A stretch of 64,000 nt of DNA, from contig NC_134398.1 in the NCBI RefSeq assembly GCF_050003625.1, positions 196,423,700-196,487,699 on the forward strand. Reading direction: 5' to 3'. The translations under genes and the position numbers were made by a program. The DNA comes from Haematobia irritans (Eukaryota > Arthropoda > Insecta > Diptera > Muscidae). The notes below the pieces were generated by a model. The model saw only the letters and a program-made list of their open reading frames with translations. It was not told the DNA's origin and made no database searches. Positions within the stretch are counted from its first letter, which is position 1; each line of letters opens with the position of its first letter. Of this stretch, positions 45,638-57,844 are shown piece by piece.

Positions 45638-45775
45638 ATCACAGAGAGTTGCAGTCGTAAGAATACTTCGGGGTAAAAATCTAAATCTGAACCCATTTCA
45701 ATAAAAATCACAGAGAGTTGCAGTCGTAAGAATACTTCGGGGTAAAAATCTAAATCTGAACCCATTTCAATAAAA
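45638..45775. repeat. 69-bp tandem duplication, two copies
   Basis: ATCACAGAGAGTTGCAGTCG begins at 45638 and again at 45707; the two copies are essentially identical and abut directly. The unit ends in CTAAATCTGAACCC, a fragment of B-type core. Confidence 0.9.
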
Positions 45776-45805
45776 TTTAGCCCACTTAACTATAGTACCA
45801 ATTTT

Positions 45806-46279
45806 TATACCCTTCACCACTACTGTGGTACAGGGTATAATAAGTTTGTGCATTTGTACATTCGAATATTTTAACAGTCTCGAAAAACTTGCAAAATATC
45901 AGCCAAATCGGTTCAGATTTAGATATAGCTCCCATATATAGCTTTCACCCGATTTACACTCATATGACCACAGAGGCCAATTTTTTGCTACGATTTAATT
46001 GAAATTTTGCACAGGGAATAGAATTAGCATTGTAGCTATGCGTGCCAAATTTGGTTGAAATCGGTTCAGATTTAAATTTTGAGTCTATAGATTTTGTAAA
46101 AGTCTATCAAATCCTGTCCAAATCGAGTGATATTTAAATGTATGTATTTGGGACAAACCTTTATATATAGCCGCCAACAAATTTGACGGATGTGATATTG
46201 TATCGAAAATTTAGATCTGCAAAGTGGTGCAGGGTATAATATAGTCGGCCCCGCCCGACTTTAGACTTTCCTTACTTGT
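45806..46279 (-). mobile_element. Helentron/DINE-like subfamily B, short internally deleted copy
   Basis: Both ends are present: hairpin TATACCCTTCACCAC...GTGGTACAGGGTATAA at the left and AGTCGGCCCCGCCCGACT with CTTTCCTTACTTGT at the right. Only about one core repeat is left and the CCGTC tract is gone. Confidence 0.75.
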
Positions 46280-46284
46280 TATTC

Positions 46285-46650
46285 TTGTGAAAATTTTAAA
46301 GCAAATTAGGGAAAACCTGTGGCTTCTGGGGCCATATAAGTGCATATCGGGCAAAAGATATATATGGGAGCTATATCTAAATTTGCACCGATTTTCTCAT
46401 TAGGGTTCCATTCTGACCCAAAACAGAAACATGTGCCAAATTTGAAGTCGATTGGACTAAAACTGCGACCCGGGCATTGATCACAAAAATGTGTCCACAG
46501 ACAGACGGACGGAAGGACATACCATAATGTACTAAATAGTCTAAGTGAGCCTGGAATAAGTTCCACTTTAACCTAACCTTTAACCTAAGGACATAGGGAC
46601 AAGGCTATGGTATATCGACTCAGCCTAAGCAATATTGCCAAAGACACCTA
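46285..46650 (+). mobile_element. Helentron/DINE-like subfamily B fragment with SINE-tail insert
   Basis: One core repeat, GATTGGACTAAAACTGCGAC and CAGACAGACGGACGG. It is interrupted at 46521-46586 by a short SINE tail and then resumes (GGACATAGGGACAAGG). The 3' hairpin is missing. Confidence 0.7.
46521..46586 (+). mobile_element. extremely 5'-truncated SINE (66 bp) with target duplication
   Basis: It holds only the SINE end (GTACTAAATAGTCTAAGTG) and a TAACCTAACC tail, flanked by AAGGACAT at 46513-46520 and 46587-46594. Confidence 0.75.
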
Positions 46651-46672
46651 GAATTGCAGCTACACTGAAAAA

Positions 46673-46785
46673 AAGCATGACCGGTTCCAAAGATTTTGTC
46701 TTTACTATTACAATTTTGGTATTGATTCCGAGCCAAAGAAGCGGAGAATACAAGTAAGGATACTTTTAAGACACAATTCTCTTTT
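46673..46785 (+). mobile_element. CACTGAAAAAAA MITE, 5' fragment
   Basis: CACTGAAAAAAAGCATGACC to AAGACACAATTCTC, cut off by the next subfamily A element. Confidence 0.75.
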
Positions 46786-48705
46786 TATACCCTCCACCGT
46801 AGGATGGGGGGTATATTAAATTTGTCATTCCGTTTGTAATACATCGAAATATTGCTCTAAGACCCCATAAAGTATATATATTCTGGGTCGTGGTGAAATT
46901 CTGAGTCGATCTAAGCATGTCCGTCCGTCTGTTGAAATCACGCTAACTTCCGAACGAAACAAGCTATCGACTTGTAACATGTTACAAGTAGTTGTTATTG
47001 TCGTAGGTGGACGGTATTGGAAATGGGCCATATCGGACCACTTTTACGTATAGCCCCCATGTAAACCGACGCTCAGATTTGGCTTGCGGAGCCTCTAAGA
47101 GAAGCAAATTTGATCCGATCCGGCTGAAATTTTGTACGTGGTGTTAGTATATGGTCTCTAACAACCATGCAAAAATTGGTCCAAATCGGTCAATAATTAT
47201 ATATAGTCCCCATATAGACCGATCCCCAGATTTGGCTTTCGGAGCCTCTAACAGAAGCAAATTTCATCCGATCCGGCTGAAATTTGGTACATGGTGTTAG
47301 TATATGGTCTCTAACAACCATGCAAAAATTGGTCCACATCGGTCCATAATTATATATAGCCCCCATATATAGCTTGCGGAGCCTATAAGAGAAGCAAATT
47401 TCATCCGATCCGGCTGAAATTTGGTACATGGTGGTAGTATATGGACTTTAAAAAGCATGAAAAAATTGGTCCACATCAGTCCATAAATATATATAGCCCC
47501 CATATAAACCGATCCCCAGATTTCGCTTGCGGAGCCTCTAAGAGAAGCAAATTTCATCCGATCCGGCTGAAATATTTTACATATTGTAAGTATATGGTCT
47601 CTAACAACTATGCAAAAATTGGTCAACACCGGTCCATAATTATATATAGCCCCCATATAAACCTATCCCCAGATTTGGCTTGCGGGGCCTCTAAGAGAAA
47701 CAAATTTAATCCGATCTGGCTGAAATTTGGTGCATGGTGTTAGTATATAATTATATATAGCCCCCATATAAACCGATCCCCCGATTTGGCTTGCGGAGCC
47801 TCTAAGGGAAGTAAATTTCATCCGCTCCGGCTGAAATTTGGTACATAGTATATGGCCTTTAAAAAGCATGGGTCCATAAATATATATAGCCCCCATACAA
47901 ACCGATCTCCAGATTTCGCTTGCGGAGCCTCTAAGAGAAGCAAATTTCATCCGATTGGCTTGCGGAGCCTCTAAGAGAAGCAAATTTCATGCGATCTGAC
48001 TGAAATTTGTTACATGGTGTTAGTATATGGTCTCTAACAACCATGCAAAAATTCGTCCACATCGGTCCATAATTATATATTGGCCCCATATAAACCGATC
48101 CCCAGATTTGGCTTGCGGAGCCTCTAAGAGAAGCAAATTTCATCCGATCCGACTGAAATTTTGTACATGGTGTTAGTATATGGTCTCTAACAACCATGCA
48201 AAAATTGGTCCACAGCGGTCTATAATTATATATAGCCCCCATATAAACCGATCCCCCGATTTGGCTTGCGGAGCCTCTAAGAGAAGCAAATTTCATCCGA
48301 TCCGACTGAAATTTGGTACATGGTGGTAGTATATGGTCTTTAAAAACCATGCAAAAATTGGTCCACATGGGTCCATAAATATATATAGACCCCATACAAA
48401 CCGATCTCCAGATTTCGCTTGCGGAGCCTCTAAGAGAAGCAAATTTCATCCGATTGGCTTGCGGAGCCTCTAAGAGAAGCAAATTTCATCCGATCTGACT
48501 GAAATTTTGTACATGGTGTTAGTATATGGTCTCTAACAACCATGCAAAAATTGATCCACAGCGGTCTATAATTATATATAGCCCCCATATAAACCGATCC
48601 CCCGATTTGGCTTGCGGAGCCTCTAAGAGAAGCAAATTTCATCCGACCCGGTTGAAATTTGGTACGTGGTGAAATTTGGTATATTGCGTTAGTATATGGC
48701 CGCTA

Positions 48706-49393
48706 GGGAGCCACCGTGTTGCAATGGTAAGCATGCCCGCCTTGCATACACAAGGTCATGGGTTCGATTCCTGCTACGACCGAACACCAAAAAGTTTTTC
48801 AGCGATGGAGTATCCCACCTCAGTAATACTGGTGACATTTCTGAGGGTTTCAAAGCTTCTCTAAGTGGTTTCACTGGAATGTGGAACACCGTTCGGACTC
48901 GGCTATAAAAAGGAGGTCCCTTGTCATTGAGCTTAACCCTTTCACTACCGAAATAAACCTAATGACAAAAACTTTTATTTTTCTTCTTTTTTTACTTGTA
49001 CTACCAGAATGTAGAACAAAAATTGTCATTTTGAAAACCTACCTCAATTACTTCATGAGCTATATGAGCTTGTTCTGAAAACTTGATTCTTGAATTGTGA
49101 CCAACTGACCTTACGAGAATAAACGCTGATTGGCCTATAATATCTTTCAAAGTATGAGAAAAAATACAAGAAAAAATCCGTAAAAATATCAGCTATAGTT
49201 TTTGTATAAATGTCCATTTAGTAGAAACATACAGTACAAAAATTGTCTCAATTTTTCGTATTTTTCGTTTATTGTTAAAGAAGTTTGTAAAAATGTATTT
49301 TAGACCTCACCAATATGGACCACCACTGTGGTGTCACAATGGTCTGAATAGTCTAAGTGAGCCTGATACATCGGGCTGCCACATAACCTAACC
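48706..49393 (+). mobile_element. tRNA-derived SINE split by a piggyBac-like insert
   Basis: Head with A box (TTGCAATGGTAAGCATG) and B box GGTTCGATTCC, then the body to GAGCTTAA, foreign sequence from 48943 to about 49305, then the SINE end and TAACCTAACC tail. An exact 16-bp target duplication TAGTATATGGCCGCTA flanks it (48690-48705, 49394-49409). Confidence 0.85.
48943..49305 (+). mobile_element. possible piggyBac-like MITE, one end visible
   Basis: The insertion begins CCCTTTCACTACCG directly after a TTAA that exists in the uninterrupted SINE, as piggyBac elements do. The expected right end (inverted CCC... followed by TTAA) is not seen and some SINE sequence is missing there, so the right side is deleted or this is another kind of insert. 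Confidence 0.45.
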
Positions 49394-49530
49394 TAGTATA
49401 TGGCCGCTAACACCCATTCCAAAATTGGTCCATATCGGTCTATAGTTATATATATCCCCAAAAACAATCTACCAAAATCTTATTTCTATAGAAAATTTTA
49501 TTACTATAGAAAATTTAGTCAACATACATT

Positions 49531-49851
49531 TTATTACTATACCCAACAAAACGTATGATTATTGGTTGGTAACTTCGACTTTTTTGGGAGTGGAAAATCT
49601 TACTCAGAATTGACATCATTGTTGTTGTTGTTGCCATCAATCCCTGTAGTTGTTTTCTTCGCCGTTTTGTGGGTTGTTGAATTTAAAATTGCTGCATTTT
49701 TGTTGTTGGGTGTAATTGGAATTCCGTTCGGGCTATTCTTTTTAGTACAAGAACTAATAATTTAGTTCATATTTAAGTGGGAAGAATTCCGCAGTCTTTC
49801 ATTGGATTTTATTTCTATAGAAAATTTTGTCAACATTTTATTTCTATTATA
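49531..49851. other. unassigned insert between satellite pieces
   Basis: It starts ACCCAACAAAACGTATG and contains a leucine/valine-rich open frame of 67 codons (49562-49765) with (GTT)n-driven composition. I cannot assign it to a family. It is probably a MITE; the frame has no support as a gene. Confidence 0.35.
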
Positions 49852-50163
49852 TTGCTTTGTACTCAAGATGCAAAAAGACAACAAATTTAAAGACAATTTC
49901 ATTAAATTTAAAGATTTTTTTCGGAATTATTAAAGTCAAGTTGACCTTAGCCCAAACGTTTTTTCCCTCATGTTATGATACCCATTTTTAAGTGAAATCA
50001 CTTAATTATAAAGACAATACGACTTCATTGAAAAGTTTATCGATTTTTGGACAAGGAAAAAAACTTTATATTAGAGAAATGCGTCTTCTATGCTAAGCAA
50101 AATTTGCATTCGTATTTTAAAGACATGAAATCTTTGACCTCAACGACAATATTTTTTTCAGTG
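49852..50163 (+). mobile_element. CACTGAAAAAAA MITE, 3' half
   Basis: Matches the second half of the copy at 3845-4500 and ends ATATTTTTTTCAGTG. Confidence 0.75.
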
Positions 50164-51770
50164 TATGTGAGAAGACGATGGACAGTGGTGGTGAAAAGTG
50201 GTTCAATTTGGGAGCAATAATTATCGTTCCTTGGGAAATTAGAATTTAAAAGCCAAATTGAATCATCTCACTCCGCCAGATCTACACTAAAGACTGGGAA
50301 AAGTTGCACTAGCTAGCAAAGAAACATTTGTCTAGTTCGGCTTGTCGGATTGGTATCTGGCATTTGCTTTTCAATAGCTTAATAATCAATCACTACATTA
50401 ATCTTGATGTCCAATAAGCTCGTATTAAAATTGTAATACTAATTCATTCAAAAGAAATTTCTTCATTCAACTAAACTTCAAAGGTACAACATCAAAAGCA
50501 ATGCAAAGGATCAGAAAAATAAGTGATTCCATTTTATGAAAACCCCACGTAAAATTCATTGCAGATGATCCAAGTTTGCACTATATCCGGATCACACGTT
50601 GGAGTTCCAAAGTACTTTTTTGGAAGCTTTTTTACTTTATAGGGTCTGATAGCAATATTTTGATATGTTACAAACAGAATGACCATCATTTTATACCCCC
50701 ATCACCATTCTATGGTAGAGGAGTATGAAAATAAGCACTACAATTTGTTTAAGTGTGGTTTGGAAAACCACCATTGGTGCCATGACTTTTGCCATTCACT
50801 GTATATCAGTTAATAAATGAATTAATTTTTCAAAGCAAAGAGCCATTTAATAATATGCTTTAATAATTACACACACTTTTTTATTTCGTTTTGTTTACTG
50901 CCACAAAGCGAAAAACCACAAAAATATAGTGGGAAAAATCTATGGATTTTTGAGCTGAACATTACGAAGTATGCAACCAAACCCAAGCAAATCTAAGCAG
51001 GCAAGGCAAGTTGGTAGTGGCTAAACAAAACCCCGACACAACCCAAACGGAACTTAAGAGAAATTATTCAACCACAAATAGCAGAGGTTCGAAAAAAAAA
51101 TAATAAATAAACAACAAGGAAAACAATATGAGTAGCGAAAGAGCTAAGAGTGTGGTAGTACAGCGGTAGCTTAAAAATCTCCGGACTACCACAAAAAGGT
51201 TTGTTTAACAACCACTTGAAGTTTCTTGTAGTTGTTGTTGCTGTTCTTGCTGAAAATCTCTCCTCACTTTAGTTGTGATGCTGGGCAAGAAGCAGAGTAT
51301 GCGATTTTTATATCAAAAAAGAAATTTACAAAGAGCAGTTCAAATCGTAAACAAAAACTGGTATGTCCTTAAGGCAGCTAAGCAAAAATATTTCAAGAAA
51401 CGAATAAGAACAAAAACAAGAAAAAAACGTGACTTTTGTCATACTCTTTGAATTTCTTTAGATTTTGTATTGCATTGCATAGGGTCTGAGGAACTGGGGA
51501 CATTTTCCTAGTAGTGCACTGCAAAGCTATTTCAGTTATTGTTGGCAGTTTAGTAGGATGTAGAGATATCGATTGAGAATATGGGGATTTTACAATATAT
51601 GGGAATGTGAAAAAGTGGAAAATGTATACAAACGAGGGCGATTTTCTAACTTTTTCAAATGTACATTCAGAAAAGAACTCGTCGTATATACGAATAAGAA
51701 ATTATCGATTGCCACTCGATCCAAAAAAAAATCGATCAAAATTTGGAAAAGATTTTACCAAAAACTACAA
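50164..51770. other. intronic sequence with a solo Helentron 3' end
   Basis: Mostly unique AT-rich DNA with no gene. 50636-50728 is a degraded C/A-type 3' end (TTATAGGGTCTGATAGCAAT ... TATACCCCCATCACCATTC). Confidence 0.55.
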
Positions 51771-51779
51771 ACCGAAGAA

Positions 51780-53140
51780 AAGTCAAAATTTTATTTCTAT
51801 AGATAATTTTCACAAAAATTTATTTCCGTCGAAAATTTTGTAAAAATTTTATTTAAAAAAAAAATTTGTCCAAATTTTATTTCTATAGAAAATTTTGTCA
51901 AAATTGTATTAATATTGAAAATTTTGTAAATTTTTTTTGTATAGAAAATGGTGACAACATTTTATTTCTATACAAAATTTTGAAAAAATTTTTATTTCCA
52001 TAGAAAATTTTGACAAAATTTTATTTCTATAGAAAAATTTGTCAAAATTTTATTTCTATAGAAAATTTTATCAAAATTTTATTTATATAGAAAATTTTAT
52101 TAAAATTTCATTTCTATAGAAAATTTTGTCAAAATTGTATTTCTATGGAAAATTTTGTAATTTTTTTTGTATAGAAAATTTTGTCAAAATTTTATTTCTA
52201 TAAAAAATTTTATCAAAATTTTTTTTTTCCATAGAAAATTTTGTCACAATTTTATTTCTAAAAAAATTTGACACAATTTTATTTTTATACAAAATTTTTA
52301 AAAAAATTTATTTCTATAGAAAATTTTGTCAACATTTTATTTCTATAGAAAATTATATAATTTTTTTCTATTGAAAATTTTATCAAAATTTTATTTCTAT
52401 AGAAAATTTTGTCAAAATTTTATTTCTATAGAAAATTTTGTCAATTTTTGTTTTTGTATAGAAAATTTTGTCAACATTTTATTTCTATAAAAAATTTTGT
52501 CAACATTTTTTTTTGTATAGAAAATTTTGACAAAATTTTATTTCTATAGAAAATTTTGTCACAATTTTATTTCTAAAGAAAATTTTTTCAAAATTGTATT
52601 GTATATATAGAATAGTTTTTTTTCAATTTTTTTTGTGTAGAAAATTTTGACACAATTTTATTTTTATACAAAATTTTTAAAAAATTTTATTTCTATAGAA
52701 AATTATATAATTTTTTTCTATTGACAATTTTATCAAAATTTTATTTCTATAGAAAATTTTGTCAAAATTTTATTTCTATAGAGAACTATGTCAATTTTTT
52801 TCTATTGAAAATTTTGTCAACATTTAATTACTATAGAAAATTTTGTCACAATTTTATTTCTATAGAAAATTTTGTGAACATTTTATTTTTACAGAAAATT
52901 TTGTAAATTTTTTTCTATCGAAAAATTTGTCAACACTTTATTGCTATAGAAAGTTTTGTCAATTTTGTTTCTATTAAAAAAATTTTCGAAATTCGTTTTA
53001 TATTGAAAATTTTGTCAAAATTTTATTTCTATAGAACATTTGGTCAAAATGTGTGTCTATAGAAAATTTTGACAAAATTTGTATTCTTTTGAAAACTTTG
53101 TTAAAACTTTATTGCTATAGAAAAATTTATTTCTATTTCA
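51780..53140 (+). repeat. 29-bp satellite array
   Basis: About 45 plus-orientation monomers with many variants. Its first 130 bp (from AACCGAAGAAAAGTCAAAAT, about 51768) recur at 54944. Confidence 0.9.
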
Positions 53141-53389
53141 TTAGTCTAGAAATCGACTTAAAGTGGAATGGTAATCCCTTTTTATAATGCAAATGAAAGT
53201 TTTAATCTAGTTAAAGTGAGTTTTGGAAGCATACTGTGAATGCGGTAAAACCACGGTGGCCACCGTTAGTAGAATTTGAACAGAACTGGTAGATTTTTTA
53301 CTCTTTGGTAGATTGGTATAATTCTTGATGTATTGGTAGATTTTGGAAAATATTCCACTCCAACTACTTCACAAATTCTTGATAGAATA

Positions 53390-53856
53390 TTTCTTAGAAT
53401 AACATTTTGACAACATTTTCTAAGGAAATAAAATGTTGACTAAATTTCCAATAGAAAAAAAATTTGACAAAATTTTCAATAGACAAAAAAAAATTGACAA
53501 AATTTTTCTGTAAAAGTAATATTTTGACAAAATTTTCTATAAAAATAAAATTTTGACAAAATTTTCTATAGAAATAACATTTTAACAAAAAAATCTATAA
53601 AAATAAAATTTTGACAAAATTTTCTAAAGAAATACAATTTTGACAACTGTTTTTACAGAAATAGAATTTTAACAAAAATAGAAATACAATTTTGATAAAG
53701 GTTTTCTATAGAAATAAAATTTCGACAACATTTTATAGAAATCAAATTTTTACAAAATTTTCGACATTATTTTATAGAAATCAATTCTTTTCCAAATTTT
53801 CTATAGAAATAAAATTTTCACTAAAATTTCTACTGAAATAAAATTTTCATTAAAAT
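53390..53856 (-). repeat. 29-bp satellite up to the assembly gap
   Basis: Minus-orientation monomers. 53575-53856 match 57885-58165 in order and in private variants (for example TTTTCGACATTATTTTATAG). Confidence 0.88.
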
Positions 53857-53956
53857 NNNNNNNNNNNNNNNNNNNNNNNNNNNNNNNNNNNNNNNNNNNN
53901 NNNNNNNNNNNNNNNNNNNNNNNNNNNNNNNNNNNNNNNNNNNNNNNNNNNNNNNN
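53857..53956. other. assembly gap (100 N)
   Basis: Exactly 100 undetermined bases, the conventional size for a gap of unknown length. Confidence 1.
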
Positions 53957-54943
53957 CTACACGCTCACAAAAAATCGCTTCTGTAACATATACTCCCAAA
54001 CATATTTTGCTTCAAGCATATACATTTTTGGCTATTGCCCAAACATTTATATGTTTGATCTCTTCCAATATATAATATGTTTGAAAGCATATTGGTCTAA
54101 ACAATATATGTTTGGGTAGTCAATTTCCAAACATTTTGTATTTTTGCATCCAAATTCAATAATGTTGTCTTCCAAAAAACAATATGTTATTATGTGAACA
54201 TATAATATGTTTGGAAGCATTTTGCACCCAAAAATATTATATGCCTAAAAAAATTCTCCCAAACAATATTGTGCTCAAAATTTTATTTATTTATTTATAT
54301 ATTTACAATCATAATGAATTATGAAAATAAACAGGTAATATAGGTGCTACCAACATAGGTTTTCGACCTGAATGCTCAAAATTTTGTTTCTGCCCAATTG
54401 TATATTCCCCCACATCTTTCTCTCTTCCACGAGATTTTTTAGTTCTTAGCACCTTTTTCTGTAATACAAACATTGTAGAAGAAATTATTCAATTGTATGT
54501 TTTTTTATTTTAATTTTACCTTTTGCCGGACGGGGATTCGAACAACGGACCACACAGTTTGTAAGGATCAAAGAAGTAGCTGATCAATTGCCCAAGGATA
54601 AATAAAATGTTAATTTTGTAATAACAAGCAACAACCACCAACTTAATTCAATATCGCTCCCTGTTAAATAGCGCTCCAAGCTACTAAACACATATATGTT
54701 TATAGGCTATTTCTAAATTAATATATGTTTGCATCCAAGCATATTATATTTACAAACATTTTATGTCCCAAACATAATATGTTCTAACATATTAACATAT
54801 ATGTCCCAAACATGTTATGCTAGTTTATGAACATTATATGCTTTCACTCAAAAATATTGTGTTTAAAAATTTGTGTTCCAAACATATAATGATTATAGCC
54901 AAACATATGAAAAACAGTCTTTTTCATCCGTGTACTAACCGAA
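53957..54943. mobile_element. MITE-like element rich in ATATGTTTGG palindromes
   Basis: It begins TACACGCTCACAAAAAA (3 bp after the gap) and ends TTTTTCATCCGTGTA, an imperfect inverted terminus. Many CCAAACATAT/ATATGTTTGG copies occur in both halves. The middle holds a TTTATTTATTTAT tract and a tRNA-like segment at 54533-54600. Confidence 0.55.
54533..54600 (-). repeat. tRNA-like segment with B box
   Basis: On the minus strand GTTCGAATCCCCGTCCGGC gives a canonical B box and acceptor-like end. The A box (TGGGCAATTGATCAGC) is weak. Probably a SINE head within the MITE. Confidence 0.45.
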
Positions 54944-55098
54944 GAAAAGTCAAAATTTTATTTCTATAGATAATTTTCTCAAAAATTTATTTCCGTCAAA
55001 AATTTTGTAAAAATTTTATTTAAAAAAAATTTGTCCAAATTTTATTTCTATAGAAAATTTTGTCAAAACTGTATTTCTATAGAAAATTTTGTAATTTT
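54944..55098 (+). repeat. 29-bp satellite, duplicate of 51768-51905
   Basis: Begins AACCGAAGAAAAGTCAAAAT and matches the array start at 51768 almost base for base. It is then interrupted by a subfamily A element. Confidence 0.85.
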
Positions 55099-55099
55099 T

Positions 55100-57206
55100 T
55101 ATACCCTCCATCATAGGATGGGGGTATATTAACTTTGTCATTCCGTTTGTAACACATCGAAATATTGCTCTAAGACCCCATAAAGTATATATATTCTGGG
55201 TCGTGGTGAAATTCTGAGTCGATCTAAGCATGTCCGTCCGTCCGTCCGTCCGTCCGTCCGTCTGTTGAAATCACGCTAACTTCCGAACGAAACAAGCTAT
55301 CGACTTGAAACTTGGCACAAGTAGTTGTTATCGATGTAGGTCGGATGGTATTGAAAATGGGCCATATCGGTCCACTTTTACGTATAGCCCCCATATAAAG
55401 GGACCCTCAGATTTGGCTTGAGGAGCCTCTAACAGAAGCATATTTCATCCGATCCGGCAGAAATTTGGTACATGGTGTTGGTATATGGTATCTAACAACC
55501 ATGCAAAAATTGGTCCACATCGGTTCATAATTATATATAGCCCCCATATAAACCGATCCCCTGATTTGGCTTGCGGAGCCTAAAAGAGAAGAAAATTTCA
55601 TCCGATCCGGCTGAAATTTGGTACGTGGTGTTGGTATATGGTCTCTAACAACCATGCAAAAATTGGTCCATATCGGTCGTTAATTATATATAGCCCCCAT
55701 ATAAACCGATCCCCAGATTTGGCTTGTGGAGCCTCTAAGAGAAGCGTATTTCATCCGATCCGGCTGAAATTTGGTACATGGTGTTGGTATATGGTCTCTA
55801 ACAATCGTGCTAAAATTGGTTCACATCGGTCCATAATTATATATAGCCCCCATATAAACAGATCCCCAGATTTGGCTTGCGGAGCCTCAAAGAGAAGCAA
55901 ATTTCATCCGATACGGCTGAAATTTGGTACATGATGTTGGTATATGGTCTCTAACAACCATGCAAAAATTGGTCCACATCGGCTAATAATTATATATAGA
56001 CCCCATATAAACCGATCTCCAGATTTGGCTTGCGAAGCCTCAAAGAGAAGCAAATTGCATCCGATCCGGCTGAAATTTGGTACATGGTATTGGTATATGG
56101 TCTCTAACAACCGTTCAAAAATTGGTCCACATCGGTCCATAATTATATATAGCGTCCATATAAACCGATCACCAGATTTGGTCCCTGGTCCCGCCTGAAA
56201 TTTGGTACATGATATTGGTATAAGGTCTCTAACAACCATGCAAAAATTGGTCCACATCGGTTCATAATTATATATAGCCCCCATATAAACCGATCCTCAG
56301 ATTTGGCTTGCGAAGTCTCCAAGAGAAGCAAATTTCATCCAATCCGGTTGTAATTTGGAACATGGTGTTAGTATATGATCTTTAACAACCGTGCCAGAAT
56401 TGGTCCATATCGGTCCATAATTATATATAGCCCCCATATAAAACGTTCTCCAGATTTGACCTCCGGAGCCTCTTGGAGGAGCAAAATTCATCCGATCCGG
56501 TTCAAATTAGGAACGTGGTGTTAGTATATGGTCGCTAACAACCATACCAAAATTGGTCCAATCACACAAAAATTGGTCCATATCGGTTCATAATCATGGT
56601 TGCCACTAGAGCCAAAAATAATCTACCAAAATTTTATTTCTATAGAAAATTTTGTCAAAATTTTATTTCTATAGAAAGTTTTGTTCAAATTTTATTCAGT
56701 TCATAATCATGGTGGCCACTCGAGCCAAAAATAATCTACCAAGATTTTTTTTCTATAGAAAACTTTGTCAAAAGTTTATTCTATAAAAAATTTTGCTAAA
56801 ATTTTATTTCTGTAGAAATTTTTGTCAAAATTTTCTTTCTACAGAAAATTTTGTCAACATTTTTATTTCTATAGAAAATTTTGTGAAAATTTTATTTCTA
56901 TAGAAATTTTGTTAAAATTTTATTTCTGTAGAAAATTTTGTCAAAATTTTATGTATACTTTGTCAAACTGAATTATATACGTATTGGATCGATCTTTTTT
57001 GATTTAATATATAGCACGTATGGACTTACATACAATTTAGAAGATGGTGTTAGGAGGTTTTAAGATACCTTGCCATCGGCAAGCTTTACCGTAATTTAAG
57101 TAATTCGACTCTGGATGGCAGTGTTTAGAAGAAGTTTCTACGCAATCCATGATGGAGGGTACATAAGCTTCGGCCTGGCCGAACTTACGGCCGTATATAT
57201 ACTTGT
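55100..57206 (-). mobile_element. Helentron/DINE-like subfamily A, full length
   Basis: 3' hairpin (ATACCCTCCATCATAGGATG), six CCGTs in tandem near 55232-55262, and about seven core repeats. The CCCCCAT landmark falls at 55541, 55694, 55847, 56000 and 56153, exactly 153 bp apart. Then come GGTTGCCACTAGAGCC, repeated as GGTGGCCACTCGAGCC, satellite (56625-56970), GCCATCGGCAAGC, palindrome TTCGGCCTGGCCGAA and 5' terminus ACTTGT at 57206. Confidence 0.85.
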
Positions 57207-57671
57207 TTTTGTATAATTTTATAACATAATTTTATTTCTATAGAAAAATTCGTCAAAATTTTATTTCTATAGAAAATTTTATCAACATTTTACTTATATA
57301 GAAAATGGTGACAAAATTTTATTTCTATACAAAATTTTGAAAAAAATGTTATTTCTATACAAAATTTTGAAAAAAATTTTATTTATATAGAAAATTTTGA
57401 CATAATTTTATTTCTATAGAAAAATTCGTCAAAATTTTATTTCTATAGAAAATTTTATCAAAATTTTATTTATATAGAAAATTTATTAAGATTTCATTTC
57501 TATAGAAAATTTTGTCAAAATTGTATTTCTATAGAAAATTTTGTCAAATTTTTTTTTTTTTATAAAAAATTTTCTCAAAATTTTATTTCTATAGAAAATT
57601 TTGTCAAATTTTTTTTTGTATAGAAAATTTTGACAAAAGTTTTTTTGTATAGAAAATTTTGACAAAATTTT
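57207..57671 (+). repeat. 29-bp satellite
   Basis: About 15 plus-orientation monomers that resemble 51960-52200 in order of variants. Confidence 0.88.
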
Positions 57672-57842
57672 ATTTCATTCGTTTTGTTTTGTTATTGTTG
57701 GTTTTGTTCTTTAAGCATTGTTGTTGTTTCTTTTGTTTCAGCTTAAAACCATACATTGACTAAACTACAAGTGTAGCTTAACAAACAGAGGAAAAGAATG
57801 TTTGTCAAATTTATTTGGACAAAGCCCTATAGACTGCAAAAA
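57672..57842 (+). mobile_element. foldback repeat, truncated copy
   Basis: Contains the outer flank (GTTATTGTTGGTTTTGTTC), the arm (TTTTGTTTCAGCTTAAAACC) and half of the body to CCCTATAGACTGCAA. The right half is missing. Confidence 0.7.
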
Positions 57843-57844
57843 AT

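Larger units (their letters stand above)
46786..49530 (-). mobile_element. Helentron/DINE-like subfamily A with long core array and SINE insert
   Basis: 3' hairpin at 46786-46815, ATATATATTCTGGGTCGTGG, GTCCGTCCGTCTGTTG. About eleven core repeats (47040-48700) follow, some truncated or fused, then the SINE (48706-49393), a last piece of core and a few satellite monomers. The 5' end is lost. A 499-bp higher-order unit is duplicated (landmark CCCATACAAACCGATCTCC at 47892 and 48391). Confidence 0.8.

Noticed and set aside
49562..49765. Hydrophobic 67-residue frame as a membrane protein
   Set aside because: Composition is driven by GTT repeats inside a probable MITE; no family resemblance.
55904..56284. 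Long open frames over the Helentron-like cores as ordinary protein genes
   Set aside because: They are tandem translations of the 153-bp repeat, lack start context, splice sites or known domains, and open frames occur on both strands. The periodicity itself is reported as a finding.
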